Shown: one piece after another, positions 35,341 to 46,170 of the stretch
How positions within the stretch are numbered: position 1 is the stretch's first letter
How the letters are laid out: each line of letters starts with the position of its first letter
Origin: Blumeriella jaapii
Lineage: Eukaryota; Ascomycota; Leotiomycetes; Helotiales; Drepanopezizaceae
Reading direction: 5' to 3'
Assembly: GCA_009599575.1 (NCBI GenBank)
Contig: VWND01000019.1
Location: 310,001-374,000 of the forward strand
DNA: 64,000 nt
Notes under the pieces: model-generated
Seen by the model: only the letters and a program-made list of their open reading frames with translations
The model's database searches: none
Told to the model about the DNA's origin: nothing
Program-made: the position numbers and the translations under genes

Positions 35341-36890
35341 AATCTCGCGAAAAAAAAAGACCCTTTTTAAAAACCAATCTATTCTTTGTCGGAATCTGAA
35401 CTTATCGAATTACGCGAATATTTCGATTCGAACTTAAAAAAAGGCTGAATAAAAAGGTTTATTAGTTCTGCCGGCGCACCGGTAATATTTATACCGAAAA
35501 AAGACGGAAGTTTACGATTATGCGTCGATTATAAAAGTTTAAACGCAGTTACGATTAAAAATCGAACTTTTTTACCTTTTATAAGCGAAATTTTAAATCG
35601 TTTGAAAAAAGCTAAAATATTTATTAAACTAGATTTTATTTGGGCGTATTATCGCCTTCGAATAAAAAAAAAAGATAAATGGAAAACTGCGTTTCGCATT
35701 CGTTACGAACATTTCGAATACTGCGTATTATTTTTCGGCCTTTCGAACGCATTAACAACTTTCCAAGCATATATTAATCAAACTTTAGTCGATTTAATGA
35801 ATATTACGTATATAATTTATTTCGACGATATTTTAATATTTTCCGAAAATTCCGACGATTATACAAACGCGGTAAAAAAAGTTTTCGAAAAATTTCGTAC
35901 TAATAAACTTTACGGAAATCTGAAAAAATATGCTTTCGATACGAATACGATTGAGTTTTTAAGCTTCGTCGTTATTTCTACGGGAATTGAAATGGACTTA
36001 AAAAAAATAAATAATATTCGGAAATGGCCCTTTTTTATTACGTAGCGAAATATTTAAATGTTTTTGGGTTTTATTAATTTTTACAAACGTTTTATTAAAA
36101 ACTACGTTAAGCTTTGCCGATTTATTATAAATTTTCTAAAAAAAATGCAACGAAAAAAAATATCGGGCCTTTTTCGTTTTTTATTCGAAGCGAAGCTCGC
36201 TTTTTTACTTTTAAAAAAAAAGTTTTGTTAAGCATCGATTTTACGCTATTTCGATTTTCGATTAAAAATCCAAATCGAAACAAACGCTTCGAAATTCGCT
36301 ATAAACGGAATATTATTTTAATTATTCGGAAAAAGTACGAAGGCATATTAGTATTTTATCGCGTATTATTCGAAGAAGCTTTCTTTTATAAAATAAAAAT
36401 ACGAGGTCCACGACGTTAAACTAATAATTATAATTTACGCTTTTAAATAATGGAGCTAATATTTACGTAGCGCTTTTAACGTTATTATTATACGTATAAA
36501 TTATTATAATTTGAAATATTTTTTTACGAAAAAACGTTTAAACGGACGCCAAGCGAGGTGGGCCGACGAGCTAGCTGAATACGATTTTGCAATCGAATAT
36601 AAAACAAAAGTTTTTAATCCGGCGAATGGTTTTTTCCGCCGGCTAAATTTAAAAAAAAATTTAAAAAAAAATAACGAGCAGCTATCTACGCTGCATCGTA
36701 AGCTAAAACTAACTTATTTAAAAAATTCTAAAATGTTTTCCGCAGTAGAAATACGCTTAAAGTCGGGGCATGAATTATTTCGCGCCGATAAGTATTCGAA
36801 GCTTTTGTTAACGGAATCAAAAAGTAAAAAGCAAGCGGGAAAAAGCTAAATAAAAAGCTTTTTCGCCGGATTGTTTTTTGCTAATATTAC
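35341..36890 (+). pseudogene. R1-c reverse transcriptase and RNase H (degraded)
   Basis: The RT is open from 35602 to 36045 and keeps its active site, YFDDILIFSE, with [15 protein letters not shown] just upstream in a broken frame. RNase H is readable at 36230-36660 (QIETNASKFAINGIL, YEVHDVKLIIIIYAFK followed by a stop at a former Trp/Gln, then GRQARWADELAEYDFAIEYK). It is non-functional because of stops upstream and downstream. Confidence 0.82.
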
Positions 36891-38430
36891 TGGTTGCAAA
36901 CAATATATATCACGAAGCGTAACCGTTGTATTATTATAATCCGAAACGGCTAATAACGAGCTAGCAAAACCGATTTATAAAACTATTTTTAAATTGCAAA
37001 AATTTGATTCTTTTGTATTACAGAAAACGTACGAATCGGCTTCGTAAAACAGTCGAGCCGGGTCCGAAGGATATTAGCGTATAGGCCAAAATGAATTACT
37101 ACGTTACAAAAGACGTGCGTATATTTCGAATAAAAACGCTATTAAAAGCGAAATATTAAAAATTAATTACGACGATCCGACCGCCGGCTATTAAAGCTTT
37201 CGGCGAACGCTAAAACTGGTCGAAAAAAAGTATTTCTGGCCTGGTTTACGAGGCGACGTAAAGCGTTACGTTAATACGTATAGAAAGTGCTAAAAAGGCA
37301 AGCCTAAAAAGCACCGATTTTATGGCGAGTTAGCCCCTTTTTCGATTTTTACGAAACTTTAGAAAAAAATAATTATGGATTTTATTACGGATTTACTTTT
37401 TAGCAAAAAACGAAATCGTATTTACGATTCGATATTCGTTATAATAAACCGATATACGAAGCTGTCGAAATATATACCGATACAAAAAACGATTTCAGCT
37501 CCAGATTTGGCTGAAATATTTATATAATACGTTTACAAAAATTTTAACTGCTTTAAAAAGATTATTACAAACAAAGGGTCAGTTTTCACTAATAAATTCT
37601 GGTTTTTAATAATATTTCATTTACAAATACGACGTCGATTAAGCATCGCTTTTTATTTTTAGATCGATGGCCAAACGAAACGTTAAAATCAAGTTTTAAA
37701 ATTTTACTTTCGTACGTATTACGATTATCGATAAAACGATTAGGCTACGAAGCTTGCTTTAGCCGAGTTTACGTATAATAATTCGATATACGCTTTTACG
37801 GATTTTACTTTTTTTCGCATATTATACGACTTTCATCCAGAACTTGGCAGCAACGTCGAGAGCGACGTTGTAAAAAGAGGGGTATCGTCAACGGAAAAAC
37901 GAATTAAAATATTGCAAAAAAAAAAAAAAGTATTTAGTAAAAAGCTAAGAAAAGCTAACGCGAATTATAAAAGGTTTTACGACGTTAAATATAAAAAAAC
38001 TAAATTTCAAATAAGCGATAAAATATTATTATCGATTAAAAATCTTCGACAGCTGCGACTTTTTCGAAAGCTTTCAAATAAATATCTAAGATTTTTTAAA
38101 ATCAAGCGAATTATATACGAGCACGGCCAAGCTTATTAATTCGAGCTTTTTCTTTAATATCGTATTTACGATATTTTTCACGTTTTTTTATTAAAATCTT
38201 GGCAGGGTCGGAACGATATCGAGCCGAAAAATAATATAATAAAATTCCAAAAATCCGAAAAATACAAGGTTAAATTAATACAAACTTACAAAAATACAAA
38301 AAAAAGCCGATATTATTTAGTACGATAAAAAGGCTATTTATTAAGCGAAAACTTTTGGGAGCCAGAAAACCATTTTACAAACGCAAAAAAAGTTATAAAA
38401 AAATACTTAAAAAATACGATAAATAATAGC
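36891..38430 (+). pseudogene. R1-c integrase with chromodomain (degraded)
   Basis: The core starts MDFITDLLFSKKRNRIYDSI at about 37377 and continues INRYTKLSKYIPIQKTI, ITNKGSVFTNKFWF (second catalytic Asp changed to Asn) and an IDGQTKR remnant of the Glu region. A stretch at 37912-38139 holds the C-terminal domain. The chromodomain at about 38310-38425 reads SRYYLVR, stop, KGYLLSENFWEPENHF. The stop stands where a Trp is expected. Confidence 0.8.
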
Positions 38431-39650
38431 AACGAAGCAGTAACGAATGCGCGCCGTAAAAGTAAGAAAAAAAAAACAAAAACATTTAAAAAATTTTAGA
38501 ACCGCCGCTAAGCCAATTTATTTTTATCGTTATTTTTTTTTTTATCGTTATCGCTATTTTTTTCAGATTCAAAAGCAGCGGCAAACTAAAAAAAAAATTA
38601 GTACCAAACGAATTCGCAAAGTATTCGATTTATTTTAATTAAAGTTTTTACAATAGCCGTAATCGAATTTTAAATTGTAATTACGATATTTTCGTAAAAA
38701 TCCAGAATTTAATTTAATTAGTTAGAATAGGTCCGAGCGACGTTTTCGAAACGTCGAAAAATACGTTTTATACTAGCGTCGTTAAAAAAAAAGGCCGGCG
38801 CAGCCAAGACTTTTAAAACAGCAGCAGCCGCCAAACCGGCAAAAACGGGCGCAGCAGCAGCGGCGGCAGCCCGAACCGCGGCGCGATTCGCACGACTTCC
38901 GACTATTATAAAAGCCGAAGCGTTATTTTTTTTTAAACGACTTATATAAGCGTCGTAGGTAATAAGATCGATAAAAGTTTTAGTAAAAGCTTTGGCTTCG
39001 GCAGCAAAAAGAAAAAAAGCGGCAGCGGCTATGGCAGCATCGAAACGATTTATAAAATCGTTAAGATCCGCGAAAAATATTTGCGCTTCGATAGCGCGTG
39101 CGGCAGAAATCTGTAGCTAATTAAAAGCGAATCCGAATAAAAGTTTAGGGGATTTACAGGAAAACATTAAATGTGCGAAGCTTTGCAGCGGTTGCATTTT
39201 ACGCTGGAAAATTCGAAAACGCAAAAAAGCAAAAAGTCCGCTGTAATGCTTTCGCGTAAAATTAAACGGGCGCATCGAAAACAAATAAAAGTTAAAGATA
39301 TTTTAAAAGTTCGCGGCGAACGCGGCGAAAAGCAATTAATTAAAATAAAAAAAAGTTGACGAAAAAATAAAAATAAAAAAAAAAAAAAAAAAGTTAAGCA
39401 GGAAAATGGCGGCTATTTTAAGAAAAAAAGCTTTTTCAAACGAAAATGCGAGCGCTATCGAAAACAAAAAAAACAAAACAGCAAAATAGCTATAATTTAC
39501 GACCAAAAGCGGACGAAACAATTACAATTCACGACCGAAAGCGAAAAAAACCGCACGTTATTTCGAAGACGTAACGCACGCTATATACGGAAGCATACGC
39601 ATAAAAAAATCAGTCGCTTTTGGGAATCAAAGGCCTAAAAGAGGGGGTAA
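38431..39650 (+). pseudogene. R1-c 3' accessory region with Ala-rich island
   Basis: About 1.2 kb lies between the chromodomain and the 3' LTR, longer than a plain 3' UTR. At 38800-38905 one frame reads AAAAKPAKTGAAAAAAART, and a downstream frame (39171-39359, 62 codons) stays open with Lys/Arg-rich sequence. Near the LTR a third frame reads ARYFEDVTHAIYGSIR. Conflicting frames leave it open whether this is one protein broken by indels or none. It is shared by all three R1 copies. Confidence 0.45.
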
Positions 39651-40063
39651 TGTCAGAAACTAATATCACGTATATAAATTAAATAATCCGCCAAGACTTT
39701 CTGCTTTTTATCAACTTTCGAATAATACTTTCTGCGGATAGGCCGTAGAGGCCGGATAATATTATAAAAGCTGGAAATGATATTTAAATAAAACACTTTA
39801 TAAAAATAATTGCTAAGAAATCAATTATTAAGGTTATATTAAAAAAAATGAAAAAAGGTCGGGATAGGGGCTGGAAAAGCATATTAAATAGGGCTCGTTT
39901 GGTTTTCTGAGAAATACTTTTCTCGAGGGCTCCATCCCTCCTTTTGTACTTATACACGCCTTTTACTAGAGATGTAAAAGGTAGAAATCAGTCTGACTAT
40001 CAACCCAATTTTATCTGAGCTTTATTGTTTGAACTAGTGTTTCCCTGCTTTTCAATTTTTACA
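39651..40063 (+). repeat. R1-c 3' LTR (413 bp)
   Basis: It starts TGTCAGAAACTAATATCACG (inner, RIPed) and ends CCCTGCTTTTCAATTTTTACA with the outer end intact. It is followed by AGGCC. Confidence 0.9.
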
Positions 40064-43000
40064 AGGCCCGATATTTTTCTTCGTTATATTTTTTTTAAAA
40101 AATTTGTAATAAATCGGCAAAGCTTAGCGTAGTTTTTAATAAAACGTTTATAAAAATTAATAAAACCTAAAAATATTTAAATATTTCGCTACGTAATAAA
40201 AAAAAGCTATTTCCGAATATTATTTATTTTTTTTAAATTTATTTTAATTTCCGTAAAAGTAACGACGAAGCTTAGAAACTTAACCGTATTCGTATCGAAA
40301 GTATATTTTTTCAAATTTTCGTAAAATTTGTTAATACGAAGTTTTTCGAAAATCTTTTTTACCGCGTTTATATAATCGTCGAAATTTTCGAAAAATATTA
40401 AAATATCGTCGAAATAAATTATATACGTAATATTTATTAAACCGATTAAAATTTAATTAATATACGTTTGAAAAATTGCTAATGCGTTCGAAAAGCCGAA
40501 AAGTAATACGCAGTATTCGAAATGTTTATAACGAATACGAAACGCAGTTTTTTATTTTTTTTTCTTTTTTATTCGAAAGCGATAATACGCCTAAATAAAA
40601 TTTAATTTAATAAATATTTTAGCTTTTTTTAAACGATTTAAAATTTCGCTTATAAAAAATAAAAAAATTCGATTTTTAACCGTAATTGCGTTTAAACTTT
40701 TATAATCGACGCATAATCGTAAACTTCCGTTTTTTTTCGGTATAAATATTACCGATGCGCCGGCAAAATTAATAAATCTTTTTATTCAGCTTTTTTCTAA
40801 ATTCGAATCGAAATATTCGCGCAATTCGATAAATTCGGATTTCGATAAAAAATAAACTGGTTTTTAAAAAAAATCCTTTCTTTCCGCGAAGTTTATTCGA
40901 TGTTTTATAAAATAATAAAAAGCTAGAATAACCGCGGCGGTATCGTTAAATACGTCGGCGTAATCGTCGTATTTAAAAAATAATTAATATTGTTTTTTAA
41001 TAACTTTTTTTAAAACGATACAAAACGCTTGCTTTTTTTTGGATTTCTTTTTAAAACGTTTAATTATAACGAAATTAAATTATAAGCGTTCGATTAAATA
41101 TCGCCACGATTTAATTCGAAAGCTTATAACGAAATCGATATTTCGCAATTAAAAAAACTTTAAAATAAATAAAACCCCTGGAATATTTATATCGTAAGCT
41201 ACGAAATCGCTTTGTATTTTTTTAATTATTTTATAATTATTAATAACGCGAATAAATTGCGTATGCGTGTCGTAAATAATTACTTTTTTTTTTTAATCGT
41301 AAATAAATTAATACGTTTTTAAATTGATTTTCATTTATATTTAATTAATAACTTTTGAATTACGCAGTTTTTTTCCGCGCCGCAATCGATAAAAGCTCGT
41401 TTCGTACGAATTTCGCTTTTAGCTTTTTTAATTTCGACTGAAATTATTATTTTTTGCTTTTTTTTTTTGCTCGATTTTATTAATAACGACGAAATTAAAA
41501 TCGAACGGAAGCTTTTTCCGAATTTTTAAATTTGTTAGCTTCGGAGCAGTTTAAAATTATATGTTTTTTTTTATTGCATTTATAATATTCGACTTTTAAA
41601 TAATTGGTTATACGATGCTTTTTTTTTTGGCAGCGATTGCATTTCGAAAAATAAAAAAAATCGTTAAAAATTTTAGGATTTTAAAAGATTTTATTAAAAT
41701 TATCGTTTTTTCGCTTTTGTTTTTTTTTTTTATAACGTATTTTCGAATCGAAAACGATATATATTTATTTTAGCTTTTAAGCTTTAATCGTAAGTATAAA
41801 TCTTTTTTTTTTTTTTTTTTACGCTCGTTTCGTCGTTTATTATTTTTCGTTTCGTCGCTAATAATTTTATTAATATTTTCGATACGACGAACGATTAATA
41901 CTAATTTTTCGTACGAGTTTATAATTGCAATATTGCTTCGTTTAATAATTTCTTTTCGAAAAATAAATCGAAGTTTTACGAAAAGCATTTTTTTTTTAAT
42001 CGCATCGTTTATTATTTGCAATTGCTATTCGAAATTATTTAAATAAGCAACGAAATCGTTAATTGATTTATGCTTTTTTTACTTCGCTTTATCGTATAAA
42101 TTCGAAGCCGCGATTTCTCGATTTTTCGTATTTATTAAAAAGTTTAATATTTATTTTTTAAAATCGTTTTATATAATTCGAATATTCGTAAAACGTCGTT
42201 CGTATCCGATTTATTTTTTTTTATTTTATCGTCGAAAGCTAAAACACAAGCGTTAATTTTCTTTTAATCGGTACAAAATGTTATTTTTTTATTTTAGCGG
42301 AAGCTTCGCTTTATACGCCGAATAAAAAATTAAGCTTTTTTAATATTTTTTTTTCGATATATTAAAAAAATTTTTATTTTTAATACTTTTCGGCTCGAAT
42401 TCGCTATGTTTTTTACAAAAGATATAATATACTTAAAAAAAATGCTAAGTCGTTTTTAATAAGTATTATTATCGTAATACTCCGAAGATATTTTATAATA
42501 ATCGTTAGCTTAAATTATTTTTTGTTTTTTTTCAGCTAAAGCGATATTAAAAAATATAAAAACTTTTTTTTCGATATTTTCGAAAGCGTTAAATTTTCGT
42601 TGAAATTATTTAACTTTTTTTCGAAATTCGTTTCGGCGTTTTTTGGTTTTTTCGAATTTTTTAATTATTTCGTAAACTTTTTTTTCAGTTTTTTTCTGTT
42701 TTATTTTAATTCGTATTTTTTTTATTTTTTTACGTTTATCGTTTTTTTTTTATTCGGCGCGGATTCGTTCGTTAATCAAATAAATCAAAATTTCGATAAA
42801 AAGTCTTTTCGAATCGTTTTAAGCGTAGCCTTTTTTAATAATTTCTTCGATAAAAAAAATTAAAAAATCGTCGCGCTTTAATAATAAAGTATTTTCGACT
42901 TTTAATAAAATTAATAACGTTAGGAAAAACGATAGTACGAAATCTTTTTAAGCAACCGAAAATACTGAATTTTTTTAAATAACTGAAAATGCTTATTCGC

Positions 43001-43111
43001 TGCGAATACGAAAAGTTATAATATTAATAATAGCGATATAAATATAATAATATAATAAAAAGTTGTTTTAATAATATTAAATTGCCGTTCCGATAAATAA
43101 AAAAATCAAAA
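40064..43111 (-). pseudogene. R1-b RT, protease and gag (continuation)
   Basis: This is the continuation of R1-b beyond R1-c. The minus strand shows RT remnants at 40230-40870, protease near 41370-41420 and gag pieces (41770-42021 open, Lys/Arg-rich). It is homologous to 33116-36170 in reverse, so R1-b and R1-c together form long inverted repeats. Confidence 0.75.
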
Positions 43112-43524
43112 TATAAAAATTGAAAAGCAAAAAAACACTAATTCAAATAATAAAGCTTAGATAAAATTAAGTTAATAATTAAATTAATTTTTACCTTTTA
43201 TATTTTTAATAAAAAGCGTGTATAAATACAAAAAAAAAAATAAAACCTTCGAAAAAAGTATTTCCCAAAAAACCAAGCGAATCCTATTTAATATACTTTT
43301 TAGCCCCTATCCCGACCTTTTTTCAATTCTTTTTAATATAATCTTAATAACTGGTTTCTTAGCAATCATTCCTATAAAATGTTTTATCTAAATATTATTT
43401 TCAGCCCTTATAGTACTATCCGGCCCCCACGGCCTATCCGCAGAAAATATTATTCGAAGATTAATAAAAGGCAAAAGGTCTTGGCGGATCACCTGACTTA
43501 TACACGTGATATTGATTCCTGACA
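43112..43524 (-). repeat. R1-b 5' LTR (413 bp)
   Basis: It starts TATAAAAATTGAAAAGCAAA (inner, RIPed) and ends GTGATATTGATTCCTGACA (outer, mostly intact). Confidence 0.9.
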
Positions 43525-43559
43525 GCTAATAATTAATATTATTTGTATTTTATTCTAAT

Positions 43560-43975
43560 ATATTATTATACGAAACCGATTTTTTAAATAATTTTACCGT
43601 TAATTAATATCTTTTATTTTTTCAATTTTATAAAACCGACGTTTTAAAAGAACTTTACCGTCAATTGACACTTTTTACCCTTTTAATTTTATAAAACCGA
43701 CGTTTTAAAAAAACCTTACCGTTAATTAACATTTTTTACCTTTTTAATTTTATAAAACCGACGTTTTAAAAAAACCTTACCGTTAATTAACATTTTTTAT
43801 TTTTTTAATTTTACAAAAACCGACGTTTTTAAAAAAACCTTATCGCTAATTAATATCCTTTATCCTTTCAATTTTACAAAACCGACGTTTTAAAAAAATC
43901 TTACCGTTAATTAACAGCTTTCATCCTTTTAATTTTACAAAACCGACGTTTTAAAAAAACCTGTTAATCCGAACC
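43560..43975. repeat. Tandem repeat, unit about 61 bp, 7 copies
   Basis: The core AAACCGACGTTTTAAA recurs at about 43573, 43633, 43694, 43755, 43817, 43878 and 43939. Each unit also holds TTACCGTTAATTAA and an oligo-T run. It lies just right of the R1-b insertion and may be part of the R3 3' end, but no partner LTR is in the window. Confidence 0.85.
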
Positions 43976-44137
43976 TGTTGGTTAAAACTTTATCCTTTCT
44001 AACTATTAACAAAAAAAAGCCTTATCGAAAAAAAGGAAAAATATTAAAAGGCACCGGCTAACCGATAAAAAAGCATGCTAGAAAGTACTAAAGCTAGAAG
44101 TAAACATCAGCATACAGCCTTGGCCAGGATCAACTGA

Positions 44138-44173
44138 ATCCCGAGGCAGGCCCGACCTGCCGATCCTCGGGAT
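44138..44173. repeat. Short GC-rich inverted repeat at the AT/GC boundary
   Basis: ATCCCGAGG (44138-44146) pairs with CCTCGGGAT (44165-44173), and an inner CAGG/CCTG pair extends the stem. It could be part of an LTR or a terminator-like hairpin; the context does not decide. Confidence 0.55.
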
Positions 44174-44269
44174 ATAGTCAGAAAAATCCCTTGTATTCTC
44201 ATAGTTCCCTAAGATTCAGTCTTACGAATAAATGCATTTCTGTTCCCTGGTTCTGACTTCCAACTGTGA

Positions 44270-44510
44270 CAATTTAATGTATTTGATGTATTTGATATAT
44301 TTGATATATTTAATGTATTTGATGTATTTGATGTATTTGATGTATTTGATGTATTTGATGTATTTGATGTATTTGATGTATTTGATGTATTTGATGTATT
44401 TAATGTATTTGATGTATTTGATGTATTTGATGTATTTGATGTATTTAATGTATTTGATGTATTTGATATATTTGATGTATTTGATGTATTTGATGTATTT
44501 GATATGATGT
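44270..44510. repeat. 9-bp minisatellite TGTATTTGA
   Basis: About 25 nearly exact copies of TGTATTTGA occur, some with ATATTTGA. The long open frames on both strands are by-products of a 9-bp period (repeating Met-Tyr-Leu, Tyr-Ile-Lys or Asn-Thr-Ser). Degenerate related sequence continues to about 44890 and at 45040-45228. Confidence 0.95.
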
Positions 44511-45228
44511 GTGTAAAGTATATGATGTATTTGATGAGATGTATTTGATATGATATATTTGATATGATGTGATGTATTTGAAGTGAAGTATTTGAAGTGA
44601 AGTATTTGAAGTGATGTGATATGATATGAAATCTTTGATATAATGGGAAGAATTTGATATGATGTATTTGATATGATATGTTTGATATGATATGTTTGAT
44701 ATGATGTATTTGATGTGATATGAAGTATTTGATTAAAGTTTTTGATGTGATGTATTTGATTTGATATAAAGTATTTAACGTGATATATGTTAAGTACATA
44801 AAATAATGCATTTGATATGAAGCATTTGAAGTGAAGTATTTGAAGTGAAGTATTTGAAGTGAAGTATTTGAAGTGAAGTGTTTGATCTGAAGTATTTAAG
44901 ATTGTGGAAATACTTATAAGAGTCACGTGGGTATCGGATGATCTTATATTCTCATACTAGCTAGACTTAGTAGAATGCATACAGTTTCAATCCGATATTA
45001 CGACTAGTCGTTTCCCTGTATTACCATTTGTAATACCAACAAAAATAATATATTTGATTTGAAGTTTTTAATGTGATGTATATGATATGAAGTATTTGAT
45101 AGAAAATATTTAATATAATATAAAGTATTTGATATAATATATAAAACTTGAAGTATTCGATAAGATGTATTCAATTTAATATATTTGAAGTACTTGAAGT
45201 ATGTATAATATGAAGTACTTGACATATG

Positions 45229-45492
45229 TGTGATATGGATCTAACCAGTCAAAAGGCTGAGATCGGTCAATTTGGGTCGCCGAGTTCACATAGTATAAAG
45301 AAACGAGCCTTTGGTCTTGTAACCAAAATATTCACTTAGAATCAACAACTACAGAAGGTAGAGGTTGCTAAAAGGAAAGGGTCTTATATACATGAATAGT
45401 TTCCACGGTTAATGGGAAGACCCACCAGGAGACTAGAGGGACCAAGGAGAGCGGAGCAAAGAGTGAAAGGGGCAAAAGAGTGAACCGTCACA
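45229..45492 (-). mobile_element. Solo LTR of the R4 family
   Basis: It starts TGTGATATGGATCTAACC and ends GTGAACCGTCACA and aligns along its length with the R4 LTR, including the TATA region (TTATATACATG) and ATCAACAACT. Differences include several G-to-A transitions (for example CGGTCGGAGGG to CAGTCAAAAGG), so it is an older copy, perhaps touched by RIP. No internal element follows, and flanks (ATATG, GTTAT) do not match as a target duplication. Confidence 0.88.
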
Positions 45493-45519
45493 GTTATTTG
45501 ATGTGATTTGATGCAGAGA

Positions 45520-45895
45520 AACTGTAGGTTTGCTTTTGGGTTTGGGCTTTGGGCTTTGGGTTTGGGCTTTGAGCTTTGGGCTTTGGGCTTCAAGGCTTTT
45601 GGGCCAGGAATTTTAAGGTTAATGGGATTTGGATTTAGTTTTAAGGGTTTGGGCTTGAGGGCTTTTGGGCCTGGGGTTTTGAGGTTTATGGGATTTGCAT
45701 TTGGGTTTAAGGCTTTGGGCTTTCGAAGTTGAGGTTTTGGGGGGGTTTGGGCTTTTGAAGTTTATGGGACTCGAGATTTATGGGTTTGGGCTTTAGATTT
45801 AAGGGTTTGGGCTTTGGGCTTTAAGGCTTTGGGCTTTTTGAAATTGAGATTTTGGGGTTGGGGCTTTGGGCTTTGGGCTTCAGTTTGGATCTGAG
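45520..45895. repeat. TTTGGGC-type minisatellite
   Basis: This is an irregular array of GGGCTTTGGG and GGGTTTGGGCTT units, G-rich on the plus strand. Open frames across it are low-complexity artefacts. Confidence 0.85.
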
Positions 45896-45904
45896 TTTGT
45901 GTAG

Positions 45905-46040
45905 TAGTAGTTGTTGTATTGATTAACGTCTAGCGGAGTGCAGCCAAAAGGCTGCCATCCTAGGACCTCCCAGGGGGTACGGAGACGTGCTAAGCTAAGG
46001 AATTAAATACCCCGAAAGCAATTCGTGTTGGTACAGCCAC
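45905..46040 (-). mobile_element. Truncated non-LTR retroelement or SINE 3' end (copy 1)
   Basis: It shares AACGTCTA and GGAGACGTGCTAAGCT, with similar spacing, with 55285-55415. Both copies are preceded on the plus strand by trinucleotide repeats (GTAGTAGTAGTTGTTG here). Read on the minus strand this is a body ending GACGTT followed by a trinucleotide tail, as in Tad-type LINEs and their SINEs. The family assignment is inference. Confidence 0.45.
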
Positions 46041-46071
46041 TGCTGCTGTCGACTACGCCCTTCGCTCTGAG

Positions 46072-46170
46072 TTTGTGTAGGTAGGTAGGTAGGTAGGTAG
46101 GAAGGTAGGTAGGTAGGTAAGGAAGGTAGGCAAGGAAACTAGGCAAGCAAGGAAGGTAGGGAAGGACTTA
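46072..46170. repeat. (GTAG)n simple repeat
   Basis: GTAG/GGAA-type repeats (GGTAGGTAGG and variants) follow copy 1 of the dispersed element. Confidence 0.85.

Larger units (their letters stand above)
32703..40063 (+). mobile_element. R1-c: full-length RIPed chromovirus, 7361 bp
   Basis: The 413-bp LTRs at 32703-33115 and 39651-40063 start TGTCAG and end in ACA or RIPed ATA, with AGGCC duplicated on both sides. It is inserted within R1-b in the opposite orientation. It is the least damaged R1 copy and serves as reference for the family: gag with zinc knuckles, protease, RT, RNase H, integrase, chromodomain, then about 1.2 kb of accessory sequence. Confidence 0.92.
28814..43524 (-). mobile_element. 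R1-b: RIPed chromovirus copy, split by R1-c
   Basis: The LTRs at 28814-29226 and 43112-43524 are each 413 bp, flanked by GCTAA (28809-28813 and 43525-43529). R1-c is inserted in the RNase H region with AGGCC duplicated (32698-32702 and 40064-40068). Without R1-c the copy is about 7.35 kb, matching the other copies without large indels. All coding parts are RIPed. Confidence 0.9.
1..44230. repeat. AT-rich RIP-degraded nested retrotransposon block
   Basis: The whole block is AT-rich except for the young element at 8468-14882. Remaining C lies mostly in CpG, CpA is rare, and conserved Trp and Gln codons of recognisable polymerase genes read as stops. This is the known CpA to TpA pattern of repeat-induced point mutation. 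I see no host gene here: every protein-like stretch can be assigned to a retroelement. The block ends near 44.1-44.2 kb, where composition changes to balanced DNA through tandem repeats. Confidence 0.9.

Noticed and set aside
44209..44926. Long overlapping reading frames of 200 and 234 codons on the minus strand and 91 on the plus strand
   Set aside because: They are translations of the 9-bp minisatellite (Asn-Thr-Ser, Tyr-Ile-Lys and Met-Tyr-Leu repeats) with no other content.
45384..45732. Frames of 69-74 codons over the solo LTR and TTTGGGC repeat
   Set aside because: Low-complexity Pro-Lys and Gly-Leu-Gly-Phe repeats from the minisatellite.
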